Source: Paraburkholderia sp. BL25I1N1 | GTDB taxonomy: Bacteria; Pseudomonadota; Gammaproteobacteria; Burkholderiales; Burkholderiaceae | DNA: 32,561 nt | Direction of reading: 5' to 3' | Assembly: GCF_003002025.1 (NCBI RefSeq) | Contig: NZ_PVZB01000049.1 | Coordinates: 1 to 32,561, forward strand | Part shown: in pieces, positions 8,023 to 16,354 of the stretch | Numbering within the stretch: the stretch's first letter is position 1 | Layout: each line of letters begins with the position of its first letter | Position numbers and translations under genes: made by a program | Notes under the pieces: generated by a model | What the model saw: the letters and a program-made list of their open reading frames with translations, nothing else | What the model was told of the DNA's origin: nothing | The model's database searches: none

Positions 8023-9063
8023 TCACAAAAAAACCGGCTCCGCCTCCAACTCCACCCCAAATCGCTCCAACACATCGCGCTGAATCGCTTTTGCAAGCGC
8101 CAGCACCTCCGCCCCGCTCGCGCCGCCGCGATTCACCAGTACCAGCGCCTGCCGCTCATGCACGGCCGCCGCGCCCATCGCGCGGCCTTTCCAGCCGCAT
8201 CGATCGATCAGCCAGCCGGCGGCGAGTTTCACCCGTCCATCCGGCTGACGGTACGACACGACGTCCGGCTCCCTGGCCTTCAGCGCCTCGAACGGCGCCG
8301 CCTCGATCACCGGATTTTTGAAGAAACTACCGGCGTTGCCGAGCTCCAGCGGATCGGGCAGCTTGGCGCGCCGCACCGCCACCACCGCATCGAAGATCGC
8401 CTGCGCGCTCGGCGGCGTATCCGCCTGGCCGCTCGCAGCCAATTCGCGGGCGAGATCGGCGTAGCCGGCACGCGGCTGCCAGACCTTCGGCAAACGGAAT
8501 GTCACCGACGTGATCACGAAACGGTCCCGTCCTTCCCGTTTGAAAAAACTGTCGCGATAGCCGAAGCGGCACGCCTGCGCATCCATTTCGATGACGTCGC
8601 CGGTAGCCAGTTCAACCGCGCGCAGCGACGCGAAGCGCTCGACCATCTCCAACCCGTACGCGCCGATATTCTGAATCGGCGCCGCGCCCACGGTCCCCGG
8701 AATCAACGCGAGGTTTTCGAGACCCGGCAAACCTTGCGCCAAAGTCCAGCCGACGAACTCATGCCACGGCTCGCCGCCGGCCGCTTCGACGTACCATGCG
8801 TCATCGTCCTCGCGCACGACGCGGCGGCCTCGCAGCGCGATCAGCAGCACCAGGCCGCCAAAATCGCCGGTCAGCACGACATTGCTGCCGCCGCCCAGCA
8901 CGAGACGCGGCAGGCCGGCTGCGCGCGGATCGCGCATCGCGGCCATTAGTTGCTCTTCACGCTCGATGCGGCAAGCAAACTGCGCGCGCACATCGAAGCC
9001 GAAGGTGTTGTGCGCCTTCAGCGGATAGCCGGCCATGAACGCGGCGGAGTGGGTTTGGGACAT
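8023..9063 (-). CDS. murB: UDP-N-acetylenolpyruvoylglucosamine reductase
   Basis: A 346-residue FAD enzyme that reduces UDP-GlcNAc-enolpyruvate to UDP-MurNAc, the second committed step of peptidoglycan synthesis. It is type I (E. coli-like): FAD-binding GGGSNVVLT at 57-65, 'IPGTVGAAPIQNIGAYG' at 121-137 and NAGSFFKNP at 243-251 with the proton-donating Ser246, and a C-terminal Glu-containing 'ELEAEPVF'. The ATG at 9063 (MSQTHS) is preferred over an in-frame TTG at 9093; an internal ATG before GYPLKAHNTFGFD (residue 10) is also possible. No clear Shine-Dalgarno for any of them. Confidence 0.95.
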   Translation of the reverse strand: MSQTHSAAFMAGYPLKAHNTFGFDVRAQFACRIEREEQLMAAMRDPRAAGLPRLVLGGGSNVVLTGDFGGLVLLIALRGRRVVREDDDAWYVEAAGGEPWHEFVGWTLAQGLPGLENLALIPGTVGAAPIQNIGAYGLEMVERFASLRAVELATGDVIEMDAQACRFGYRDSFFKREGRDRFVITSVTFRLPKVWQPRAGYADLARELAASGQADTPPSAQAIFDAVVAVRRAKLPDPLELGNAGSFFKNPVIEAAPFEALKAREPDVVSYRQPDGRVKLAAGWLIDRCGWKGRAMGAAAVHERQALVLVNRGGASGAEVLALAKAIQRDVLERFGVELEAEPVFL

Positions 9064-9146
9064 CGGAATCGGAACAGTGAAACGACGAATCAAGCAGCCG
9101 ATGAAACCGGCTTCGGGCCCCGGCCGCGCGACAATGCGCGGCGGCC

Positions 9147-9176
9147 TTGGGCAAAAGGGAGTGGCGTCGGTAAAAT
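9147..9176 (+). promoter_or_regulatory. Candidate yajQ promoter
   Basis: TTGGGC (9147-9152), an 18-bp spacer and TAAAAT (9171-9176), 84 bases before the yajQ start and in the short divergent gap with murB. It fits sigma-70 spacing with a moderate -35. Confidence 0.4.
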
Positions 9177-9260
9177 GACGTCCGGTCCGTGATTATAGCG
9201 AGTGCCCCGTGAGCAGCCGTCCGGTTGCGTCACGCACCGCAGCACTATTGGGAGAAAAAA

Positions 9261-9746
9261 ATGCCATCGTTTGACGTCGTCTGCGAAGCGAACATGATCG
9301 AAGTCAAGAACGCGATCGAGCAGTCCAACAAGGAAATTTCCACGCGCTTCGACTTCAAAGGGTCGGACGCGCGCGTCGAACACAAGGAAAACGAAATCAC
9401 GGCCTACGCGGACGATGATTTCAAACTCGGTCAGGTCAAAGACGTGCTGTTGTCGAAAATGGCCAAGCGCAACGTGGACGTGCGCTTCCTCGACCATGGC
9501 AAGATCGAGAAGATCGGCGGCGACAAGGTCAAGCAGGTCATCAAGATCAAGAAAGGCGTGTCGGGCGATCTATCGAAGAAAATCGTGCGCCTCGTGAAGG
9601 ACAGCAAGATCAAAGTCCAGGCGAGCATTCAGGGCGACGCGGTACGTATCACCGGCGGCAAGCGCGACGACCTGCAAAGCGTGATCGCCATGCTGCGCAA
9701 GGACGTGACCGATACGCCGCTCGACTTCAACAACTTCCGCGATTGA
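9261..9746 (+). CDS. yajQ: YajQ-family cyclic-di-GMP/nucleotide-binding protein
   Basis: A 161-residue protein with the two YajQ domains: MPSFDVVCEANMIEVKNAI at the start, then 'EISTRFDFKG', 'ITAYADDDFKLGQV', 'VKQVIKIKKGVSGDLSKKIV' and the C-terminal 'DDLQSVIAMLRK...LDFNNFRD'. Family members bind nucleotides, and in Xanthomonas and Pseudomonas some act as c-di-GMP effectors; whether this one does is not visible. The ATG at 9261 follows GGGAG by about seven bases; twelve upstream codons are excluded because the ribosome site lies inside them. Monocistronic, divergent from murB. Confidence 0.93.
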   Translation: MPSFDVVCEANMIEVKNAIEQSNKEISTRFDFKGSDARVEHKENEITAYADDDFKLGQVKDVLLSKMAKRNVDVRFLDHGKIEKIGGDKVKQVIKIKKGVSGDLSKKIVRLVKDSKIKVQASIQGDAVRITGGKRDDLQSVIAMLRKDVTDTPLDFNNFRD

Positions 9747-10010
9747 TCTGCCGGCGCACGTGCGGGCGCCGAACGCGCGCACGGCACCGCGCATGACAGG
9801 TGTGCTGGGCGCTCAGCACCAGGCGCTGAGCGCTGGGTAGCCCGTATTGGGCTCGGCGTACCAGGCGCAAAACTGCCGGCGCGTAAGCGGGCGCCTGTCT
9901 CTAGCCTGCGCTGCCGTGCTCCACGCGGCATTCGCGCGGAGCCGTGCAGATGGTGCGCAGAGCACCAAAGCCCTAAGGCTTTAAAAGCACGAGCGCGAAA
10001 GCAGCGCACT
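9747..10010. other. Hairpin-rich gap between yajQ and plsY
   Basis: The 264-base convergent gap contains several inverted repeats: GCGCTCAGC/GCTGAGCGC (9809-9817 and 9825-9833), AGCCC/GGGCT (9839-9853), CAGGCGC/GCGCCTG (9862-9868 and 9890-9896) and AAAGCC/GGCTTT (9967-9982). None is followed by a proper T run, so they are not clear intrinsic terminators, although they may stabilise the two mRNA ends. Confidence 0.6.
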
Positions 10011-10655
10011 TCAAACGTCGCTCCCCCCCGCCGGCTTCGCCGCCGTATCCGCCTTCTTCTTGGCTCCGATCCGGCTCTCCTGCCCGCGCATCAGCTTGGC
10101 GATATTGCCGCGATGCCGCCACACCAGCAGCGAACTCATCACGACGATCGCCAGCGCGATCACATGCGGTCCGAACAGAAAACCGTCGAAGATCGGCGCG
10201 AACACCGCCGCGGCCAACGCCGCCAGCGACGAATAGCGCGTGAAGAACGCCACGATCAGCCACGTCAGCAAAGTCGCGACGCCGAGAATCGGATTGATCG
10301 CGAGCAGCACGCCGGCCGCGGTCGCCACGCCCTTGCCGCCCTTGAAGCGGAAGAAAACCGGATACAGGTGACCAAGAAACACGGCCACTGACGCAATCGC
10401 CACCGAGGTCTCGTCGAGCCCGTAACGCGCGCCGTAGTGCACCACGAACCACACCGGCAGCCAGCCCTTGAATGCGTCGCCGATCAGCGTGAGAATCGCG
10501 GCCTTCTTGCTGCCGCTGCGCAGCACGTTGGTGGCGCCCGGGTTGCCCGAACCATACGAGCGCGGGTCGTCGAGGCCCATCGCGGCGCTCACGATCACGG
10601 CAAACGACACCGAACCGATCAGGTAGGCAACGACAGCAACGATCAGGTTTTGCAT
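10011..10655 (-). CDS. plsY: Acyl-phosphate:glycerol-3-phosphate acyltransferase
   Basis: A 214-residue inner-membrane enzyme that moves the acyl group from acyl-phosphate to glycerol-3-phosphate, the first step of phospholipid assembly. The three PlsY loop motifs are visible: GSGNPGATN after the first membrane segments, DAFKGWLPVW, and 'GHLYPVFFRFKGGKGVATA'. About five hydrophobic segments. After residue 190 a short hydrophilic Lys/Arg-rich tail extends beyond many homologues. ATG at 10655 (MQNLIVAVVAYLIGSVSFA). The next minus-strand gene upstream is ybaK, 125 bases away. Confidence 0.95.
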   Translation of the reverse strand: MQNLIVAVVAYLIGSVSFAVIVSAAMGLDDPRSYGSGNPGATNVLRSGSKKAAILTLIGDAFKGWLPVWFVVHYGARYGLDETSVAIASVAVFLGHLYPVFFRFKGGKGVATAAGVLLAINPILGVATLLTWLIVAFFTRYSSLAALAAAVFAPIFDGFLFGPHVIALAIVVMSSLLVWRHRGNIAKLMRGQESRIGAKKKADTAAKPAGGSDV

Positions 10656-10780
10656 CTGGGACTCTTATAAGGATCGGCGGTCTGAAACTCGACACCCCAA
10701 CCGCAACAGGGCGCGCAACTTGGAACAAGGCGGCGCACATTCTACCGAACCCGCGCACACGCAAAACATTCAGGCAAACG

Positions 10781-11272
10781 TCAATCGACGCTCGCGCACT
10801 GCACCGCCTTCGCCGCCAGTAACTCCGTCAGCACCTTCGGCTCGATGCTGATCAGAAAACCGCGCCGGCCGCCGTTCAGCCAGATTTTGTCCATGTCGAG
10901 AATGCTCGACTCGACGTACACCGGCATCTGCTTCTTCGTGCCGAAGGGCGAGGTGCCGCCGATCAGGTAGCCGGAATGCCGGTTCGCCACCTCGGGCTTG
11001 CACGGCTCGACGCGCTTCGCGCCGATCTGCCGCGCGAGGTTCTTGGTACTGACGGTGCGGTCGCCGTGCATCAGCACGATCAGCGGCTTGGCGTGCTCGT
11101 CTTCCATCACCAGCGTCTTCACGACGTGATGCTCGTCCACACCGAGCTGGCGCGCCGATTCCGCGGTGCCGCCGTGCTCGACGTAATCATAAGGATGTTC
11201 GCCGAAAGCGACGCCATGGCGGCGCAGAAACTGCGTGGCCGGCGTTTCGGAGACGTGTCTGGATTTGCTCAT
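10781..11272 (-). CDS. ybaK: Cys-tRNA(Pro)/Cys-tRNA(Cys) deacylase YbaK
   Basis: A 163-residue member of the YbaK/EbsC branch of the INS/ProRS-editing superfamily, which hydrolyses Cys-tRNA(Pro) made by mistake by prolyl-tRNA synthetase. Hallmarks: 'HPYDYVEHGGTAESARQLGV', 'HHVVKTLV', the invariant Lys in 'VKTL', and 'HSGYLIGGTSPFGTKKQMPVYVE'. The ATG at 11272 (MSKSRHVSETPATQFL) gives the family length; a longer frame upstream overlaps the divergent ligase and is arginine-rich. It faces away from the acyl-CoA ligase across a 137-base gap. Confidence 0.93.
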   Translation of the reverse strand: MSKSRHVSETPATQFLRRHGVAFGEHPYDYVEHGGTAESARQLGVDEHHVVKTLVMEDEHAKPLIVLMHGDRTVSTKNLARQIGAKRVEPCKPEVANRHSGYLIGGTSPFGTKKQMPVYVESSILDMDKIWLNGGRRGFLISIEPKVLTELLAAKAVQCASVD

Positions 11273-11409
11273 CGGCGCATTGTAATGGCGACTCTGCACA
11301 ACGGCTATTTGCCGAACGGCTAATTGTGCGGGCCCAGCGGCTGTGGCACGATCGTTCGAGAATCTTCTGACGCACTGTACGTCGACCACCGAATCGTCTT
11401 TAGGAGACA

Positions 11410-12975
11410 GTGTTGAGCTTCGATTCGTCCACCCGTTCCACGATCGACATTTCCGCGCTGCTGGCAGCCCTGCCCGCACGCATCGCCGAGATTCCGGCGC
11501 TGGCTGCCGCACGCGATCCGCAGCACGTCGCCTTGATAGAGGATGCACGCCGCCTCACCAGCGCGCAACTGCTGCAGGCCGTCGACGCCGTCGCCGCGCT
11601 GCTGCGCGAAGCGGGCGTGCGCGGCGGCGATCGCGTGATGATCGTCGCGGAGAACAGCATCGTGCAGATCGTCCTCTTGTTCGCGACTGCCCGGCTCGAC
11701 GCATGGGCGCTGGTATCGAACGCGCGCCTGTCCGCCGCCGAACTCGACTCGATCCGTGCGCACGCGCAGCCGCGCGTCGTCGCCTACGCCACGGAAAGCT
11801 CCGCGGACGCCAAGCTGCACGCCGAGCGCCATCAAGCCATCCAAACACCCACTATCGCGCCGGATATCGGCGCGTGGTCATACACGGTGGATAGCGCGGC
11901 GATAGCCGAACCGGTCGAAGCCGCAAGCGAGCGCCAATGCGCCGCGTTGATCTACACCACGGGCACCACCGGCGCGCCAAAGGGCGTAATGCTGTCGCAT
12001 CGCAATCTGCTGTTTATCGCAGCGATTTCGAGCCGCCTGCGCAAAGTTGGCCCTGACGATGTCGTCTATGCCGTGCTGCCTATCTCGCACGTGTACGGTT
12101 TCGCGTCCGTCTGTCTGGGCAGCCTGCACGCAGGCGCGACCTTGCGACTCGCGCCGCGCTTCGCGCCAGAAGCCGTCCGCCGCGCCCTCGCCGAGGAACG
12201 CGTGTCGATTTTCCAGGGCGTGCCGGCCATGCACGCCAAACTGCTCGAACACCTGCAGACGCACGGCCACTCTTGGTCCGCACCGCAATTGCGCTTCGCC
12301 TATTCGGGCGGCTCGCCGCTCGATGCCGCCTTGAAAGCGCAGGTGGAAAGCGTCTACGGTCTGCCGCTGCACAACGGTTACGGCATGACCGAGAGCAGCC
12401 CGACCGTGTCGCACACCATGCTCGACGCGCCGCGCAGCGATTGTTCCGTCGGCGAGGTCATTCCGGGCGTCGAGGTGCGCTTCGTCGGGCTCGACGGCAT
12501 CGACGCAGCGAAGGGCGAGATCGGCGAACTATGGGTGCGCGGCCCCAACGTGATGCTCGGCTACTACCGCAGCCCGGAGCAGACAGCCGCGGTCGTCACC
12601 GAAGACGGCTGGCTCAAAACCGGCGACCTCGCGCGGCAGGACGCGGACGGCGCCTTGCATATCGTCGGGCGCAGCAAGGAGCTGATCATTCGCTCGGGCT
12701 TCAACGTGTATCCGGCCGAGGTCGAACATGTGCTGAACGCGCATGCGCAAGTCGTACAGTCGGCGGTGATCGGACGCGCGGTGGAAGGTAACGAGGAAGT
12801 GGTCGCGTTCGTCGAGTTGCTTGCGGGCGCAGCGGTGACGCCCGCCGAACTGATCGATTGGTGCGGCGAGCGTCTCGCGCCGTACAAGCGTCCGGCCGAA
12901 GTCAAAGTGCTCGCCGCGTTGCCGGCGGCATCGACGGGCAAGATTCTCAAGCACCGGCTGCGCGAGTTTCTCTGA
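11410..12975 (+). CDS. Class I adenylate-forming acyl-CoA synthetase
   Basis: A 521-residue ANL-superfamily enzyme that activates a carboxylic acid with ATP to an acyl-adenylate and transfers it to CoA. Core motifs: YTTGTTGAPKG at 182-192 (P-loop-like), 'YSGGSPLDAALK', 'GYGMTESSP', 'GWLKTGDLA', 'KELIIRSGFNVYPAEVE' and the C-terminal catalytic Lys511 in GKILKH. The closest relatives I recall are FadD-type or medium/aryl-CoA ligases; the substrate cannot be assigned. Start: GTG at 11410 or TTG at 11413. AGGAG at 11402-11406 leaves only three bases before the GTG but six before the TTG, so the TTG may be the real start. It converges on xerD with only 29 bases between, without a terminator. Confidence 0.85.
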   Translation: MLSFDSSTRSTIDISALLAALPARIAEIPALAAARDPQHVALIEDARRLTSAQLLQAVDAVAALLREAGVRGGDRVMIVAENSIVQIVLLFATARLDAWALVSNARLSAAELDSIRAHAQPRVVAYATESSADAKLHAERHQAIQTPTIAPDIGAWSYTVDSAAIAEPVEAASERQCAALIYTTGTTGAPKGVMLSHRNLLFIAAISSRLRKVGPDDVVYAVLPISHVYGFASVCLGSLHAGATLRLAPRFAPEAVRRALAEERVSIFQGVPAMHAKLLEHLQTHGHSWSAPQLRFAYSGGSPLDAALKAQVESVYGLPLHNGYGMTESSPTVSHTMLDAPRSDCSVGEVIPGVEVRFVGLDGIDAAKGEIGELWVRGPNVMLGYYRSPEQTAAVVTEDGWLKTGDLARQDADGALHIVGRSKELIIRSGFNVYPAEVEHVLNAHAQVVQSAVIGRAVEGNEEVVAFVELLAGAAVTPAELIDWCGERLAPYKRPAEVKVLAALPAASTGKILKHRLREFL

Positions 12976-13004
12976 ACGAAGCGCAAGCGCGCCGCGAATG
13001 CGTA

Positions 13005-13940
13005 TCAGCCTCGCGGATGATGCTGCGCGTGCAGCGACTTCAACCGCTCCCGCGCCACATGCGTGTAGATCTGCGTGGTCGAAATATCCGTGTGGCCGAG
13101 CAGCAGTTGCACGACACGCAAGTCGGCGCCGTGATTGAGCAGATGCGTGGCGAACGCATGCCGCAAGGTATGCGGCGAGAGCGGCGCATGCACACCGGCT
13201 GCGCTCGCGTGACGCTTGATGATGTTCCAGAACTGCTGGCGCGTCATGCCTTCGGCGCGGCTCGTCACGAACAGCGCGTCGGTCGCGCGCGCGCCGAGCA
13301 ACGCGGGCCGCGCCTCGCGCAGATAGCGTTCGATCCAGCTATGCGCTTCCTCGCCGAACGGAATCAGGCGCTCCTTCGAGCCCTTGCCCATGACGCGCAC
13401 CACGCCTTCGTTCAGGCCCACTTCCACCGTCTTCAACGTGACGAGTTCGGTCACGCGCAAGCCGCTCGCGTACATCAACTCCAGCATCGTGCGATCGCGC
13501 AGGCCCAACGACGTATCGATGTCGGGCGCACCGAGCAGTGCTTCTACTTGCGCCTCGCTGAGCGTCGACGGAAAACGCGGCGGCTGTTTCGCCGAGCGGA
13601 TGCGCACCGTCGGATCCACCTTCGTGCGATGCTCGCGAACGGCCCAACCGTAGTAGCGGCGAAACACCGACAGGCGCCGGTTCGCCGAAGTCGATTTGTC
13701 TTTCTGTCGCGCCGCGCTATAGGCGTTCAGATCGGCTTCGCTCGCGGTATCGAGCGACGTATTGCGGCTCTGCGCCAGCCATTCGCAAAAGAGCCGCAGA
13801 TCGCGGCGGTACGCATCGAGCGTGTTGCGCGACAGTCCGTGTTCGAGCCACAGCGCGTCGCAGAACGCATCGATCGACGCCGAGCTGGCGACGAACAGAG
13901 GTGACGCGGTCACCGCGTCATCGGTCAACGTATCGCTCAT
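13005..13940 (-). CDS. xerD: Site-specific tyrosine recombinase XerD
   Basis: A 311-residue tyrosine recombinase that, with XerC and FtsK, resolves chromosome dimers at dif. The N-terminal SAM-like core-binding domain (about 20-105) includes 'LSRNTLDAYRRDLRLFCEWL'. Catalytic residues are R162 (GLRVTEL), K186 (GKGSKE), H257 and R260 (HTLRHAF), H283 (LLGHTDI) and the nucleophile Y292 (IYTHV). 'HAFATHLLNHGADLRVVQLLLGH' is typical XerD. It starts on an ATGA overlap with the end of ogt, so translation is coupled to the alkyltransferase gene. The first 20 residues are a nonconserved extension. Confidence 0.95.
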   Translation of the reverse strand: MSDTLTDDAVTASPLFVASSASIDAFCDALWLEHGLSRNTLDAYRRDLRLFCEWLAQSRNTSLDTASEADLNAYSAARQKDKSTSANRRLSVFRRYYGWAVREHRTKVDPTVRIRSAKQPPRFPSTLSEAQVEALLGAPDIDTSLGLRDRTMLELMYASGLRVTELVTLKTVEVGLNEGVVRVMGKGSKERLIPFGEEAHSWIERYLREARPALLGARATDALFVTSRAEGMTRQQFWNIIKRHASAAGVHAPLSPHTLRHAFATHLLNHGADLRVVQLLLGHTDISTTQIYTHVARERLKSLHAQHHPRG

Positions 13941-14407
13941 GCGTAGGGAATGCCTTCATGCGCCAGCAGCCAGCGCTTGATGTTGCGGAAGAAACCCTCC
14001 TCGGCGTGATTCGCGAAGCCGCCGATGCCGCTCGAACTCACCACCCGATGACACGGAATCACGATCGGAAAGTAATTGGCGCCGCACGCCTGACCGACCG
14101 CGCGCGGCGCGCTGCCGAGTTGCCGCGCCAGTTGACCGTAAGTCAGCACGACGCCCGGCGGAATGTCGCTAATGGCCTGCCACACGCGCTTCTGAAACGC
14201 GGTGCCGACCGAGGCCAGCGGCAACTCGAACTTCGCCGACGCGCGCTCGAAATATCGCTCGATCTGCTCGGCCGCCTGCTTGGCCAAAGGCGTGTCGGGC
14301 GCGACGTTTTGCATCGAATCCGGCAGATAGACGATCTCGCGCACGGCCTCGCCTTCGAGGCGAATGCCGATCTTGCCGAACGGCGCGTCGATCACTGCGT
14401 TGAACAT
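13937..14407 (-). CDS. ogt: Methylated-DNA-[protein]-cysteine S-methyltransferase
   Basis: A 156-residue single-turnover repair protein that takes methyl or larger alkyl groups from O6-alkylguanine. The alkyl acceptor is Cys119 in PCHRV (118-122), followed by the 'GGFANHAEEGFFRNIKRWLLAHE' region; the recognition helix lies at 'GQLARQLGSAPRAVGQA' and the Arg finger within it. Length and lack of an AraC/Ada domain indicate the Ogt type. The ATG at 14407 (MFNAVIDAPFGKIGI) is supported by AGGAGCAGGCA upstream. Its last bases overlap the xerD start by four, and queG lies 106 bases upstream. Confidence 0.94.
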   Translation of the reverse strand: MFNAVIDAPFGKIGIRLEGEAVREIVYLPDSMQNVAPDTPLAKQAAEQIERYFERASAKFELPLASVGTAFQKRVWQAISDIPPGVVLTYGQLARQLGSAPRAVGQACGANYFPIVIPCHRVVSSSGIGGFANHAEEGFFRNIKRWLLAHEGIPYA

Positions 14408-14513
14408 GATTGCCTGCTCCTCACTGGCGCGGGCGTTCGGGGTTGCAAGATAGCGTACCCGCATGGGGTGCAGACACGCTAAGCACACGAAGCACCGCCC
14501 GTTTGCCGCTACT

Positions 14514-15752
14514 TTACGCCGCTTCCAACGCCCATTCCACATGCTCGCGCACGACGGCGGAAGCGTCATCCGCACGCATTCTCAGCGCCTGCACGATCGC
14601 CTCGCGCGCCGGCCCGCTCAAACTGTCCGACGACGCACGCAGCGCGTTACCCATGCCCACCGCGAGATTGCGCAACCAGCTCTCGTAACCGATGCGGCGA
14701 ATCGCGCTGCCCTGCATGCGCGTATCGAACTCGTCCGCGCTCCACGCGAACAATTCGACCAGCGACGCGCGATCGAGCCCATGCCGCACGTCGAAATCCG
14801 CGACCGGTGCGGCCTGCGCAAATTTGTTCCATGGACACACGAGTTGGCAATCGTCGCAGCCATACACACGATTGCCGATCAGCGGCCGCAATTCCAGGGG
14901 AATACTGCCCTTCAGTTCGATCGTGAGATAGGAGATACAGAGGCGCGCATCGACCTTGTAAGGCGCGACGATCGCCCCGGTCGGACACGCGCCGATACAG
15001 CGCGTGCAGCTTCCGCAATGCGAGCCCGGGGCCTCGGGTGCAAGTTCAGGCACAGTCTCGGCATCGGTCGGCAACGGCACATCGACATAAATCTCGCCGA
15101 GGAAAAACAGCGAACCCGCGTCACGTTGCAGCAGCAACGTATGCTTGCCGCGCCAGCCGATGCCGGCTCTCTGCGCCAGTTCTACTTCGAGCACCGGCGC
15201 CGAATCGGTAAATACGCGGTAGCCGAATGCGCCGATCTCGGCTTCAATTTTCTCGGCCAGATGTTGCAAACGGTTACGCATCACCTTGTGATAATCGCGG
15301 CCGCGCGCATAGATCGACACGACCGCCGCCGACGGGTCCGCGAGCCGCGCATGCTCGGCTGCGCGCCAGTCCCGCGTGAATGGGCCGTCCTGCAAAGCGC
15401 TTTCGCGCGCCTTTCCGCTCGATGTCTGCGCGGGCAAATAAGCGATGCGCGCCGTAATCACACGTCGCGTGCCGGCCACAAGCTCGGCCGGCCGCGCGCG
15501 TTTCATGCCGTGTTTCGCCATATAATCCATCTCGCCGTGGCAACCCGCTTCCAGCCAGGCTGCAAGCGGCGCTTCGGCAGCGGAGAGATCGGTATCGCTA
15601 ATGCCGACCGCTCCGAAACCCAGTTCACGGCCCCACGTTTTGATGTTCAGCGCGAGCGCCTTCAGCGCCGCTTCATCGAAACAACGCTCGGCACGCGCAT
15701 CGTCGTCAGACGCAGGCGTGCGGGAAACAGGGGACTCCGGACTTCGGTTCAT
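14514..15752 (-). CDS. queG: Epoxyqueuosine reductase
   Basis: A 412-residue cobalamin- and two [4Fe-4S]-dependent enzyme making the last step of queuosine synthesis in tRNA. Cluster cysteines: C246, C249, C252, C256 (HCGSCTRCIGACP) and C272/C299/C302/C306 (CISYL, YGCDDCQLVCP); the catalytic Asp183 lies in FTDSAPVLE. A HEAT-like tail follows ('MRADDASAVVREHVEWAL'). It is longer than the usual 350-390 because of a 25-residue N-terminal extension and an insert around 108-142 ahead of YARGRDYHKV. A GTG at 15755 is an alternative start. Only 17 bases separate it from the divergent tsaE, as in E. coli where yjeS lies next to yjeF-tsaE-amiB. Confidence 0.95.
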   Translation of the reverse strand: MNRSPESPVSRTPASDDDARAERCFDEAALKALALNIKTWGRELGFGAVGISDTDLSAAEAPLAAWLEAGCHGEMDYMAKHGMKRARPAELVAGTRRVITARIAYLPAQTSSGKARESALQDGPFTRDWRAAEHARLADPSAAVVSIYARGRDYHKVMRNRLQHLAEKIEAEIGAFGYRVFTDSAPVLEVELAQRAGIGWRGKHTLLLQRDAGSLFFLGEIYVDVPLPTDAETVPELAPEAPGSHCGSCTRCIGACPTGAIVAPYKVDARLCISYLTIELKGSIPLELRPLIGNRVYGCDDCQLVCPWNKFAQAAPVADFDVRHGLDRASLVELFAWSADEFDTRMQGSAIRRIGYESWLRNLAVGMGNALRASSDSLSGPAREAIVQALRMRADDASAVVREHVEWALEAA

Positions 15753-15769
15753 CACGCCATTTTACGAGA

Positions 15770-16354
15770 ATGCCTGCCAATCCCGATCTCGCGATCCAAC
15801 CGCCCGCCAGCGCCCTGCTCGAACGCACCTTTGCGCTCGCGGACGAAGCCGCCACCATGGCCTTCGGCGAGCGCTTCGCGCAGGCGATCGAAAGCGTGCG
15901 CGAAGCCGCGCAACGCACGCCGGGCGCGGATGGCGACAAGGCGTTCTACGGACTGCAAGTCCAGCTCGTCGGCGACCTTGGCGCCGGCAAAACCACCCTC
16001 GTGCGCGCAACCTTGCGCGGCCTCGGCCACACCGGCCGCGTGCGCAGTCCCACTTACACACTCGTCGAACCCTACGTGCTCGAGCGGCCCGCCGGGGAAC
16101 TCACGCTCTATCACTTCGATCTGTATAGATTCACCGATCCGGCCGAATGGGCCGACGCCGGCTTTCGCGAGTACTTCGACAGCGGCGCGATCTGCCTCGT
16201 CGAATGGCCGCAGCGCGCCGGGCGTCTTCTGGGCGTGCCGGATCTTGTCTTCTCGCTCGACCTCGACAATGAGAACGAGAACGAAAGCGACGGCCGTGTG
16301 CTCGTCGCACGGGCATACAGCGAATCAGGAAAGGCATGTCTCGAAAGATGTTGA
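15770..16354 (+). CDS. tsaE: tRNA threonylcarbamoyladenosine biosynthesis ATPase TsaE
   Basis: A 194-residue P-loop ATPase that drives the TsaBDE complex in making t6A37 of ANN-decoding tRNAs. Walker A GDLGAGKTT at 68-76, switch-like SPTYTL at 93-98, HFDLYR at 115-120 and the EWP at 145-147 are all canonical. The protein is longer than the usual ~155 because of a 15-residue N-terminal extension, an insert before the P-loop, and a C-terminal tail with the repeated Asn-Glu stretch NENENE (167-172). It overlaps the amiC start by 19 bases, giving a coupled pair. Confidence 0.95.
   Translation: MPANPDLAIQPPASALLERTFALADEAATMAFGERFAQAIESVREAAQRTPGADGDKAFYGLQVQLVGDLGAGKTTLVRATLRGLGHTGRVRSPTYTLVEPYVLERPAGELTLYHFDLYRFTDPAEWADAGFREYFDSGAICLVEWPQRAGRLLGVPDLVFSLDLDNENENESDGRVLVARAYSESGKACLERC

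Noticed and set aside
8158..8949. A long plus-strand frame across murB
   Set aside because: Arginine/histidine-rich antisense frame of high-GC DNA; murB on the other strand has full family motifs.
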